Part shown: one piece after another, positions 29,131 to 52,359 of the stretch
How the letters are laid out: each line of letters begins with the position of its first letter
Position numbering within the stretch: position 1 is the first letter of the stretch
NCBI GenBank assembly: GCA_963693365.1
Contig: CAVNZM010000011.1
Location: forward strand, 992,001 to 1,056,000
DNA from: Amoebidium appalachense
Lineage: Eukaryota; Ichthyosporea
Length of the DNA: 64,000 bases
Reading direction: 5' to 3'
The notes under the pieces: model-generated
What the model was told of the DNA's origin: nothing
Database searches by the model: none
Seen by the model: only the letters and a program-made list of their open reading frames with translations
Program-made: the position numbers and the translations under genes

Positions 29131-29910
29131 AAAAAAAAATTCTGGCCCTAAACCCCCTACTGTATGTAATCTCACATGTGCAGCCGCTATGTAATCTCAC
29201 ATGTGCAGCCGCTCGCTGCTCGCGATCGCGAGTGTGTTGATCATCGGTCGTGCATGATCACTTTGAAACCCCGAGCCACCCCGTGAAGTGCCATGGCCAA
29301 GGCCCCGCAACTGGATATTAAAGTACAGTACATATACGGTTAATTTTCAGAAAGTACAGTAAATATTTGGGGGTACATTGTAAAGAAGCAAGTAAATCTC
29401 TCCAGGCAAATTAGGGGGGGCCGATCCGCCAGGTGTCAAAATACAGTAATTCTAAAATGTAATTTCCAGCCCTGAGGCCCCGGCCCGAGCCTGCAGGGAC
29501 TACCGTCTACACTGCACTGAAACCGTCTGCGGGCTCACACGTACTGACGGTGTGCACGCCCCTGCGATGAACTTTACGTTCGCTCCTTACACTCTCGCGA
29601 CCGTACGCGTGTGCATGCTTTCTGTCGCGGCGCCTCGACGGTTCGATAGAGTCCAGTGTTCGCTGAATGTGTAAGGAAAAATAAGGAGCCATCTCAGTAG
29701 GTGGCAGGTCTGCGGGCACGTTTGAGCTGAGGCTATAGCGAGTCGTCCGTCGGGTTTGAGAACAGGGTTGACTCCCGGTATGGCATGGCAGCAGCCATCG
29801 AAATCTGAGCATGTGGCGAGGCCTCGAAAATATCACTCCTACTACTACGTCTTCTACTATTGTACGTCTTTCACTAGTACTAGTGTAGGAGCGGCCTTTT
29901 TTCTCAAGGG
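29131..29910. other. No gene seen
   Basis: Unique-looking sequence. A short direct repeat, TGTAATCTCACATGTGCAGC, is present twice at about 29164 and 29189. A minus-strand frame at 29836-29507 is not low-complexity but has no recognisable motif. Confidence 0.5.
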
Positions 29911-29921
29911 AAATTTCAACT

Positions 29922-30084
29922 GTTGGTCGTCACATTGAGTATTTATATGATTTTCACACAGTGTTCAGGTATCTCAGTATGCACTTGTTACTGGATAACT
30001 CGTGAAGTTTTTATTGTCTTCTCAGTATGCCGTGCATACTTGCATATCTTTCCGTCGAATAAATCCAGTCAAAAGAAGAAGAAA
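29922..30084 (+). mobile_element. 5'-truncated LINE insertion with 11-bp target duplication
   Basis: The last 163 bp of the LINE family (TTGGTCGTCACATTGAGTAT through the GTCGAATAAATCCAGTC tail and A-rich end), flanked by perfect copies of AAATTTCAACT at 29911-29921 and 30085-30095. Confidence 0.9.
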
Positions 30085-30095
30085 AAATTTCAACT

Positions 30096-30785
30096 AAAGG
30101 TAGTAGGCAAGATCTGGAGATCGATTGCTCAGGTACGGTACGACGGCTGTCGAGGTCTGTGCTGATTGATATATTATATTGCAAAGCAGGCTAATTATAG
30201 TAGACATGCATGATGGCATTGGACACCACACGTAGTAGGATTACAGCTGGCACTGCTGGCACCAGTGTCTGGAGAATCCTCGTGCTCAATCCTGTTGAGC
30301 GTTGTTCATGAATCATCACCGCATGGCATGGACTTTCATGTGCACGTGGTGCACAATCCAAGCATAACGGTAGAAAGAATATGGTTGAGCTGCTTTCCTG
30401 GTTGCTTTCAGACTCAAGATGATGATTATAATGACACTTCATGATCATGTGTGTTCATCTACACATTTTTACAGCGCCACGCGGTGGCTTCCGATCCATG
30501 CAGGTGTCCCAGCCTGCATGATCTACGTAGATCACCCAGATATGTGATCATGACACGTATTGATTGTCGACGTCCATCTATCTTCATAATATGGTAGATC
30601 TAGAGGCAAGGCTTGTATGTACAAAGGAGGCCTTGGCCAAGGGTACGTAAAGGTCTCCTATCTATGAAATTTAGTAGCTAAATTTAGCACATATACCGGT
30701 ACCCATCGTACACGTAGGCCATGACCAGTGGGTTTTTTCGAAATCATGCAATTGTTTAGTTCAATGGTGGTTATCGTGTCATATG
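30096..30785. other. No gene seen
   Basis: Mixed sequence without long frames or recognised repeats. Words of the type GATCTACGTAGATC and ATGATCATG give several short palindromes. Confidence 0.5.
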
Positions 30786-30856
30786 GTGTGTGTGTGTGTG
30801 TGTGTGTGTACATGTGTGTGTGTGTGCACATGTGTGTGTGAGTGTGCCACTAACAT

Positions 30857-30918
<62 letters not shown>

Positions 30919-30965
30919 CGGCGCAATACTATATCGGCAGTTTTGACACACATACTAAGTTCTGG

Positions 30966-31000
<35 letters not shown>

Positions 31001-31050
31001 CCCCCCCCCGAAAAAAAAAAACAAAAAAAAAAACAAAAAAAAAAACAAGC
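30786..31050. repeat. (GT)n / poly-G / poly-C / A-rich compound tract
   Basis: GT repeats, about 48 G at 30871-30918, then a unique island, about 28 C and more C at 30969-31009, and (AAAAC)n-like A-rich sequence. Confidence 0.95.
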
Positions 31051-31102
31051 TAATATTACCTAAAGAACGAGATCCTTGCGGCCGCTCGTTACCAGACTAA
31101 GT

Positions 31103-31579
31103 GAGAGCTCAACCACATCGGCAGAGTCAACTTGCAAACTTTGAGAAGAATTAACATGCAAGAGCAGAATAATTCTGCAAAAAGCGGATTAATTATTCTG
31201 CAAAGCAGAATTACTCTGCTGTAAGCAGAATTATTCTGCAAAAGCAGAATGACTCTGCTTTTAGCGGAATCACTCTGCTTTTAGCAGAATCATTCTGCTT
31301 TTAGCAGAATTATTCCGCAACTTGAAGCAGATCATTCTGCTTTCGACAGCTGAATAATTCTGCTTTTAGCAGATTGATTCTGCTGTTTGCAGATTGATTC
31401 TGCTTTTAGCAGAGTGATTCTGCTTTTGCAGGATAATTCTGCTTTTATACAGATTGATTCTGCTTTTGCAGAATAATTCTGTTTTTTTCAGAATGATTCT
31501 GCTTTTCGCAGAATAATTCTGCTTTTTGCAGAATAATTCTGCTCGAAGCAAGTTGACTCAGCCGATTTGGTTGGGCCCT
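31103..31579. mobile_element. Palindrome-array TIR element, copy 1 (477 bp)
   Basis: Ends CAACCACATCGGCAGAGTC...CTTG and its inverted counterpart CAAGTTGACTC...GGTTGGGCCCT, about 30 bp each. The interior is almost entirely reiterated GCAGAATNATTCTGC and CTGCTTTTAGCAGAAT units. Both sides carry TAAGT (31098-31102 and 31580-31584), a probable 5-bp target duplication. There is no open frame of interest, so it is non-autonomous. Confidence 0.85.
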
Positions 31580-31658
31580 TAAGTCAGACAGTGCTGATCG
31601 TGGCTCGTACCTTGTTTGGCTGCAGGCCATGGGTCAGGATCCGGAACTCCCTGTGTGT

Positions 31659-31693
<35 letters not shown>

Positions 31694-31857
31694 CACATGC
31701 TACGCAGTACTTCCTTTTACTTTCTTACATAACAAAGCATTGTCGTGTATACTATTGTTCTTTTTTGTAGTCAGCGCTCCTAGACCACTTTGATGGTGCC
31801 ATCGTGAATATTGCCCGCCGCCGCCGAGTGATCACTCGAGGCTACGGCCATACATAT

Positions 31858-32400
31858 GTAAGGCTTTTTTGATTTTGAAACGGGGAGGCGGGTAGTAGTA
31901 AGTTGGGGGGAGGGGGGACCCACCCCCCCCCGAAGGGGTAGGTCCCCACCCCCCTCAGGGGGGGGGGGGGGGGGACCCACCACCCCTCCGCTGGCTGGGG
32001 AAGGGGGGTGGGGGGGAGGGACCCACCACCCCCCGAGTAGGTGGCCCCCCCCCCCGCCCCAAGGGGGGGGGGGGGGGGAGAGGGGGGGAGGGGGGGGGAC
32101 CCACCCCTACCCGGTTGGGGAGGGGAGGGGGGGGAGGGAGAGAGAGAGGGAGGGGGCTACCCAAAAGGACTAATATTAATACTAGTATGTATATTGGATA
32201 CCAACTGAAAACATAAAGCACCTTCAATCTTGCCTCTCCCCCCCCCCCCCCCCCTCCCCCCCCCCTTCCCCCCCCCCCCCCCCCCCCCCCCCCTCCGACC
32301 CCTTCCCTCGGAACGACCGTGGGCCCGAGGGGGCCTCCCCTCTCTACGCCCAATAGGATCTCATACCGAGACCGCAATGACTGGTTAACGTTGCTCATGA
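31858..32400. mobile_element. Left-end fragment of the foldback element family
   Basis: TTTTTGATTTTGAAACGGGG and GGGTAGTAGTAAG match the left terminus at 32.58 kb, followed by G/C homopolymer fields and CTAATATTAATAC. No inverted right end was seen before 32.4 kb, so it is truncated or rearranged. Confidence 0.55.
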
Positions 32401-32577
32401 CCATCTATCTTCTCAACGATGTACATTAAATTGCACTCGCAGACACACACACATGCACACGCTCTCCATTTTTACGCTCACAGGCTGCCGTAGGGCAACA
32501 TGCTAATCTTTGTGGTGGCACTAAATGAGGCACGCGCACACACGTGGCACGCATTCTGAATCCCTTTCTTCCTCTCT

Positions 32578-32954
32578 AAGGGATTCTTGATTTTGAAACG
32601 GGGAGGGGGGTAGTAGTAACTTGGGGGGGGGGGGGCCCACCCTCCCCTCTGGACAGGTGGGTCCCCCCGGGCCGCCCGGAGGGGGGGGGGGGGGGGTGGG
32701 TGACCCACCCACCCCCTCCGGCCAGCAGGGGGGAGGGGGGGGGGGGCACCCACCCTCCGTAATATTAATTAAGCTGCCTTCATTTGACTATTTATATCAG
32801 AAAACCTCAGTGATGATACTGAATACTATTATCACCGCGAATTTACATAGTATTACATTGTCATTGCCAAAACACAAACATTGAGGCTCACTAATGGAAG
32901 TCCTTGATCACCTGAAGATCAGGCTATATGCCGTACGTACGGTCATATGCTCAG

Positions 32955-33026
<72 letters not shown>

Positions 33027-33263
33027 AGCCCCTGTCCCCCCCCCCCCCCCCCTCTACATGTGGAAGGGAATGTATGTGTGTGTGTGTGGTGTGGGTGAAT
33101 GCATCTGCATGATTGTTCATGTGCATGTCGGGTGCTCGTTGGTCAGTCAAATATTAAAGGTACGTTTGGCACCTCGTGTGCGTGAGTGGCACATGCGTGT
33201 GCAGGTACGTGTTTTAAATACGTGTGAAAGTGTGTGCGTGTCCCTCCCGCCCCACTCACGATC

Positions 33264-33300
<37 letters not shown>

Positions 33301-33965
33301 CTCACGCTGCTCATTTACACAAGTAAATGCACGTGCACACACGCACACCTACACACAACATACTCCCACCCCCCCCCCCCCCCCCCCCCCCCACACACAT
33401 GCAACGGCCAACTATTTTTCTAAATTATGAATTATTGTGGGCACCGTTATCATGCTCACTGTGTGGTGTTGGTGTGCATATCTGCCAGTGTGTGGCAGGG
33501 AATGTGTGTGTGTGGGTGAATGCATCTGCATGTTCATGTCGGATGCTCATTGCTCAGTCAAAGTTTTTGCACCTCGTGTGCGTGAGTGGTACAATGTCAT
33601 GCGTGTGCAGGTACGTGTAATTGTGTGCGTGTGTGTGTGTGCGCGTGCGTAGGGGCAACTGGAGTCGTCGAGTGGGAGGGGTGGGGGTGGGGGGGACTCG
33701 AGCATATGACCGTACGACATATCGCCTGAGTTTCAGGTGATCAAGGATCCGGACTTCTATTAGTGAGCCTCAATGTTTGTGTTTTGGCAATGACAATGTA
33801 TGTAAACTGCAGCCTATAATAGTACTGTTATATCATTTGGTTATCTGATATAAATAGTCAAATCAGCAGCTTACGGGGGGGGGGGGACTATCCAAAGGGG
33901 AGGGTGGGTCCCTCCCCCAAATTCACTACTACCCCCCTCCCCGTTTCAAGATCAAGAATCCCTTA
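32578..33965. mobile_element. Foldback-type element with long imperfect terminal inverted repeats
   Basis: Left end TAAGGGATTCTTGATTTTG (onward GAAACGGGGAGGGG, GGGTAGTAGTAAC) is mirrored by CCCCGTTTCAAGATCAAG with AATCCCTTA at the right. Homology continues inward on both arms: TGACTATTTATATCAGA versus TCTGATATAAATAGTCA, and AACATTGAGGCTCACTAATG versus its complement near 33770. The arms flank poly-C/G tracts and a 125-bp direct repeat (about 33073-33210 and 33497-33620). A flanking TA on both sides is compatible with a TA target duplication. No coding frame was recognised. Confidence 0.75.
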
Positions 33966-34438
33966 TAACTTCAGGTCTACACAGTATGCACCCATCCCTT
34001 CTGGATTTGATCCACTACAGGCACTTAAATATATCTCGTTCCCCGCACGTGCAGCCAGGCACAACAGATATCAGGTCGCGACGACAAAAGGCCTCTGTGT
34101 GTTGTTCATTTTATTTTGTTTCCAAAAACCCATTCATAGTGTTGGTCCTGCCAACATAATGGTCTAGACAGTACCAGGGCCCCTTTAATCGATGTCATAC
34201 AGCATTCATCTCTTTCCCCCCCCCCCCCCCCTGAAAACCCATATGCCCCCCTTTGCCCGCAGAAAAATAAACCTCAGCCCGGTCTCCACTTCCTCCCCAC
34301 ACCGAGCGGCGCCACACGAACCCAACTACACCTGGGGTAGAGAAACTCAAAGCTCCCATGCATTTTAATGGATGTAAGAAAATCAGCAGCCATGCCCGGG
34401 GAAACGTCTAGCAATTAAGCGACAACACGTCATAGTTC

Positions 34439-34957
34439 ATGGGCCTACAAGTTCACCAGATTGACTCGGATGGTGAAGGTGAAATTGAGTCTCGTATGTT
34501 GACGAATTTTATATGGCAAAAGGATGCATTGTTTTCTCTGGGACCAGCAACACGAGGAAACAGTGTTTTAAACAAAAAAAGAAACGTACCAAATGAAAGT
34601 GTGTTAGTAGAGATTACCGATCATGTCAAGGGATTGGGTCTAGGGGCTCGTCCTTGTACTCTTGTATTGGTTTGGCATAGGAGAAGGAAGCGAAGTTTCA
34701 TCTTCGAGGAGTTGGGCTTGGGTAAGGAGAGGGCGAGGGAAGGGGGGTTAGGGACTCGGAGGAAAATGACGTTAAATCGATCACTGATAAGAACTACTCG
34801 AGATTATGGAGTCTCCCCACCTTTTCCTCTGTTTGTTTTTGGTGTGGGGAGGGAGGGAGGGGGGCGGGATGGGTGGGAGGCTCATACAGGAACAGATAAG
34901 CTGGTACACCGGTACAGGTACATAACGGTACCTTTGTGCAGAACGGTTACTGACTGA
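34439..34957 (+). CDS. Orphan open frame, 172 codons, no family recognised
   Basis: ATG-started single frame of mixed composition (starts MGLQVHQIDSDGEGEIESRM, mid section LVWHRRRKRSFIFEELGLGK, ends HRYRYITVPLCRTVTD). It avoids simple repeat except one G-rich stretch. It lies between the foldback element and the ABCF1-like gene. It could be a real lineage-specific gene, an exon, or chance. Confidence 0.25.
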   Translation: MGLQVHQIDSDGEGEIESRMLTNFIWQKDALFSLGPATRGNSVLNKKRNVPNESVLVEITDHVKGLGLGARPCTLVLVWHRRRKRSFIFEELGLGKERAREGGLGTRRKMTLNRSLIRTTRDYGVSPPFPLFVFGVGREGGGRDGWEAHTGTDKLVHRYRYITVPLCRTVTD

Positions 34958-35836
34958 AGGATTCACTTACCTGTCGAGGCTGCACCGTTCAGCATCTAGC
35001 CCCAAAGCAGACATGTCTTGATGTTTGCAGAGGCTGCCTTTGCAGAAGTCAAACCCACACACCTGCACGAATACGGAGGTTAGGGCTGGGAGACAGAGAG
35101 GGAGAGGTGTTTACTTTCCACGAGGCTGGTCAGTGTGTGCCCATGGGGCAGTTGAATCAGTTGCCGTAGCATATTAAGACCGTCGTGAATTGGTATCATC
35201 ACCCCAGCCATACGTGCAGACACGCGCGCGCACACACGCACACACACGCACACAACCATATACACTTCCTCAAGATTCATAAGCTCCACGCACGCAGTGA
35301 GCTCGAGGGAGCCTCCTTCTGGATCTCCTGTCTCTTACTCTTACCCATACCCGCACCACAATAACTTCGAAGCTTTATCAATAACATATGGACTTTAATC
35401 AGTGCTGTTCACCCTCTCCTCTCCTTTCCCCACACAGTATCTTTTTTCGACTTACCATGTTCCACGTATTGGTTCTCTGTCTCTTTCTCTTCTTTGACCA
35501 AACAAAACAAACAGACTTGTAGAGCGACACGTGTGTTGGCTTTATATGCACGATGGGAGAAGGCGGACTTTCAAAGCGGTGAATTGCGTACCTGATTTTG
35601 CTTCATGAAAACAGGTAACGCTGACTTTAAGCCTTTTGCATCACTTTGTATGCCAATCCGATGAGCTTTTAAAAAGTTCACGTGCACCCATGAATGTCCG
35701 TTTCAGTCAACCTCAGTGATCACGAAACTTTTGGATGGTGTACCTTCGCAGTTTATTTTGGAGAAGATAGACAAAGGCCCTACATACGTCGATTTGCTAA
35801 GTGCAGCACTTCTCAGAAGGGCAAACCTTAAGGAAA
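34958..35836. promoter_or_regulatory. Upstream region of the ABCF1-like gene
   Basis: No gene was seen. Mixed sequence with one CG/CA-alternating stretch near 35220-35255. It should hold the promoter and 5' UTR of the gene starting at 35837, but no TATA box or other core element could be assigned with confidence. Confidence 0.3.
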
Positions 35837-47497
<11,661 letters not shown>

Positions 47498-49008
47498 TTC
47501 ATCAATACTTATGGTCTATGTTACTGTTCAGGTCTATGTATTTTATTTTATTTTTGGAGGTTTTTTTGGGAGCCTTACCATTTGCTTACTTCTTCTTTGC
47601 AGTTAGGAGGTGGCATTATGTTATGGAACATTGCAATGGTGTCTGTAGACACAAGGGCAAGTGTGGGGTTGAATGTGTACAATACATCTATCATCATAAG
47701 TGAGGGAGCAAATACAGTTAAGTGTGTGGGCTGTATGGCCCATCTAACGCTGTACATGCGTATGTGCTGCTTGTCTCCCTGGGTGCACGGGTTGCACCTT
47801 GTTTCTGAATGCTGGTGACATGGCACACATTACAGGATCCTTGAATTTTAAGTGTATCCAGCCTCATAAGCCCCCCCCTTCCCCCCATCTACACACACGA
47901 ACACACACACACACACACACACGCGCGCGCGCGCGTTGATGATAATAATGCATACAAGTATAGAAGACTACAGTGTACACACGTGCACCCGTGCTGTGCG
48001 ACACACACACAGGCACACTGAGGCACAAATGCACACAGTGTCACGTACACACGCACACAGACACACGCAAGGCATGCGGCCGACTGGGTCCCACCTACTT
48101 GGGCTAAGTCTTGCACACACACACACACGTGCACAAAAACCGTGCAGGTACACACACCCATGTACACAAACATCTGCATGAACACACACGTGTGCACACG
48201 TGTACACATGTGCAATGTACGTCCCACACAAACATCATCTGTACGACGTACACACATGGGCGGAAGGATCAGACTGTTGCAACGCCCGTACACACCCCAC
48301 CTTCATATCGTATGAAGTGGTGGCGTGTGGTCATGGGTCCTGCATAACTATAGGCATATGATCATGAAGGCTGAATTTTGAATGCATGATTCACATCAAC
48401 GCCTGACCTGTATGTTTCCTGTAAGTTCTACATGGCATTTGCCGGCTGCGAAGTATATGCTTATGACATTAATATATATATTAATGCACAGAACCCCCGG
48501 TAATATGCATCGGGCCGGGTGCCTTACAAATTCAAATATTACCGAGCTAACGATGCTCTATGTATATATAGCTATCTGCAAAGGAGTGGGCCGATATTCC
48601 TAACCATCGGATACCCTTGCAATTGCAACCGGTTCCAACGGTCGAATAGAATTTATCGTGTTGGTACCCCTACAGTGACCCCTCTGAGCACCTTGGCTTT
48701 TCATGTAGAGCGATCAGAGCATAACCATGGGGCGTTGTGTTTGGTGGGACACCATGATTGACCTTCTTGAGCTGCATTTAAATTTTTATTTTTTTTTATA
48801 TTTTTTTTTTTGAGTTTTCAGTGAGGCGTCGCTGGATGCCATCACAGTGGTGGAGGTGGTGGATGGGTGGGTGGGCGGGGGAAGGGAGGGGATGGGGGAG
48901 GAAGGGGGGAGGGGGACGGCATCCCGTCTGAAATTCCATTACATCCTGCAACTATTGCTCAGGCTGAGCCCGGGCCAACCTATGATAGGGATTTTTTAGG
49001 CCGGCCTT

Positions 49009-49047
<39 letters not shown>

Positions 49048-49655
49048 AGGAGGAGGAGGAGGAAATAAGGGGTTTTATTTCGTGGGAGGAGATCCTATAA
49101 TGAAATATTTTGCTTTGCGAAGTTTAACGCACAATTTAACGGAAAGTGGGAGAAAGGAGGGTGCCATCTGCATTTGAAACACAAACCAAGAAAGGGGAAA
49201 GGGGGGAAAGGAGGGAACTCGGTGCGCACTGCGCCCGGCTAGGGGGCAGGGGGGTTCTGACACGTCCTGCAAATCCCCCCAACCTTCCCCCCTCCCCCCC
49301 TTCCCACACACACACACTGTGACACCCTGCTTGCACCAACAGCCGAAGGCTTGCACATCACACATACAACTTGATGCCCGGGCACAGTAAGAAGCGAAGA
49401 CTTTGTGAAACATCCCAAACGCCTTACCCACATGCTGGCTTCTGTGTCCGCATGCTGCATTCTATTGAACCTTCTCAGTCTTTCTTCATTACACACACAA
49501 ACAACCAGCTGCATGTGTTGCGGATTATAGAAAAGCAAAAAACCATACACTATGGCAGCAATACAGATGTACAAAAATAGCGCATTATTGAATAATAGAT
49601 CCACACAAGCTTACCTATAGAGTGGCAACTCAGGTGAGAAGCCCCAGGCCAGGAA

Positions 49656-49699
<44 letters not shown>

Positions 49700-49838
49700 A
49701 GAGTAGGACAAGTGTTGTTACAAGCAAAAAGGAAAGGGCGGCAGTGATAAACTTAAATTAAATTTCATCACATGTGTTGGGAAGGAGGTCGAAGATACGG
49801 TGTGGTCTATTGCAGAGTGTATTGAGTTGGAGACTAAG

Positions 49839-49873
<35 letters not shown>

Positions 49874-49877
49874 GGGG
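47498..49877. other. Intergenic region, no gene seen
   Basis: 3' flank of the ABCF1-like gene, (CA)n-rich patches (47889-47935, 48000-48230), T/G runs at 49008-49048 with (GGA)n, and poly-G at 49660-49698 and poly-C at 49840-49871. An 80-codon + frame (48519-48761) is not repeat-derived but shows no motif. Confidence 0.6.
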
Positions 49878-50291
49878 CGCAACCACATCGGCTAAGTCAA
49901 CTTGCTCTGTCAAATTACTCCGCAAAAAGCAAAACTGTTCATTATTCTGCTAATGGCAAAATTATTCAGCAAAAGGAGAATTGCTCTGCAAGCGCAGAAT
50001 TGTCCTGTTTAAAGGTTCAGCCAAGCTGTTCTGCAAACAGCAGAATTGTTCTGCTAAGAGCAGAATCATTTTGCTAAAGCAGAATATTTCTGCTGTCAAA
50101 AGAGAATAATTCTAGTTTTTCGCGGAATGATTTTGTGTAACTGAGACTAATTCTGTGGAAAGCACGGTCATTCTGCTCAGAGCCGAATAATTCTGTTTTC
50201 GCAGAATAATTCTGCTTTCCGCAGAATAATTCCGCTTATTGCAGAACCATTTGGCTTTTTACAAGTTGACTCTGCCCATGTGGTTGGAACC
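49878..50291. mobile_element. Palindrome-array TIR element, copy 2 (about 414 bp)
   Basis: Starts GCAACCACATCGGCTAAGTC and ends ACAAGTTGACTCTGCCCATG with GGTTG, the same inverted ends as the 31.1 kb element. The interior has degenerate GCAGAATAATTCTGC units. More diverged than the other copies; no clear target duplication because poly-C abuts the left end. Confidence 0.8.
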
Positions 50292-50327
50292 TCCCCCCTC
50301 CCCCCTCCCCTCCCTCCCCCCACCCCC

Positions 50328-51030
<703 letters not shown>

Positions 51031-51133
51031 TAAGAACAGATCGATATCTAGAAATACTACTGTTAGGTGGTTGGAAAGAAAATGCACAAAGACTGATAAG
51101 GTGCCGAACACAGTGGTAAAGGGAGTCGCAGAG

Positions 51134-51593
51134 AAGGGCCCAACCACATCGGGAGAGTCAACTTGTAAAAAGCTGAATTATTCTGCAATAGTGGAATTAT
51201 TCTGCAAAAAGCTGAACTAGGCTGCAAAAAGCAGAATCATCCAGCAAAAGCAGGATCGCTCTGCTTTTAGCAGTAATTAGTCTGCTTTTTGCAGAATTAT
51301 TCCGCAAAGGCAGAATCACTCTGCTTTTAGCAGTATTCTTGGGGGTTTACACACTTTATTCGAAGAACTTTCGACAGCCTTTGAGCAGTATAATTCTGCT
51401 ATTAGCTGAATAATCCTGCCTTTAGCAGAGTGATTTTGCTTTTATCAGATTAATTCAGCTTTTGCAGAATAATTCTGCTTTTGCTGAGTAATTCTGATTT
51501 TAGCAGAATACCTCGGCTTTTTACAGAACTATTCTGCTTTTGCAGAATAAATCTGCTCGGAGCAAGTTGACTCAGTTGATGTGGTTGTGCCCT
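51134..51593. mobile_element. Palindrome-array TIR element, copy 3 (460 bp)
   Basis: AGGGCCCAACCACATCGGG at the left and GATGTGGTTGTGCCCT at the right, with GAGTCAACTTG/CAAGTTGACTC inside each end. The interior consists of CTGCTTTTAGCAG and GCAGAATNATTCTGC-type units. CAGAG flanks both sides (51129-51133 and 51594-51598), a probable 5-bp target duplication. Confidence 0.85.
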
Positions 51594-51664
51594 CAGAGGG
51601 GGACAGGAGGAGGAAGCAGGTAGTGGTGGCGGTGGTGCTGCTGGTGTGTGTGTGTGTATTATGG

Positions 51665-52157
51665 CGGGGGGGGGGGGGGGGGGGGGGGGGGGGGAAGGGG
51701 GGGGCTCGAAAGAGGGAGCACGCATATGTGCAGATTCCTAAAGGAGAAAGGGCCGGGGGGGGAGGGAGGGGAGGGGGGGGGGGACCAAGAAAGGGGCCCT
51801 GTGTGACAGTACTATAGTAGTGGCATACGTGACCCTACACTTAGCTTCCCCCCCTATACCCCCCTCTACTTGGTCCGAACGTTCCCCTCTCGGGGACAGG
51901 CCTGTCCTGGCCGTTACCACCGAATTGTGCTGGGTTCCATTGATTGGCGCCTCCCCCCCCCCCCCCCCCCCCCCCCCCCAACCCAAACACCCACACACAT
52001 CCACACACATACATACACACACACACACAAACACATACAGGCCTAGGCGTGCGCATGCGTGTGCGCGCGCACGCACAAGAATTACACCCGAGTACACACA
52101 CCAACATCAACACGTACGCGTAGGCACTCACTCACACACATACCCACACCCAACACA

Positions 52158-52217
<60 letters not shown>

Positions 52218-52239
52218 CCACACACACACACACACCCAC

Positions 52240-52310
<71 letters not shown>

Positions 52311-52350
52311 CACACACACACACAGGCCAACACACACACACACAGGCACC
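51665..52350. repeat. Poly-G, poly-C and (CA)n tracts
   Basis: Poly-G at about 51665-51694, poly-C at 51953-51979, and (CA)n to 52345 including about 50 bp pure. A unique island at 51800-51950 shows no gene. Confidence 0.95.
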
Positions 52351-52359
52351 AAAAACAAC

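Noticed and set aside
31103-31579. Bacterial-style integron or att array
   Set aside because: The palindromic words are enclosed by terminal inverted repeats and flanked by short target duplications in a eukaryotic genome; a non-autonomous TIR element explains it.
33073-33620. Repeated protein-like frame (APRVREW...MRVQVRV) in the foldback element
   Set aside because: It appears in GT-rich direct repeats, and the reverse-complement copy at 22.3 kb does not keep the frame; most likely non-coding.
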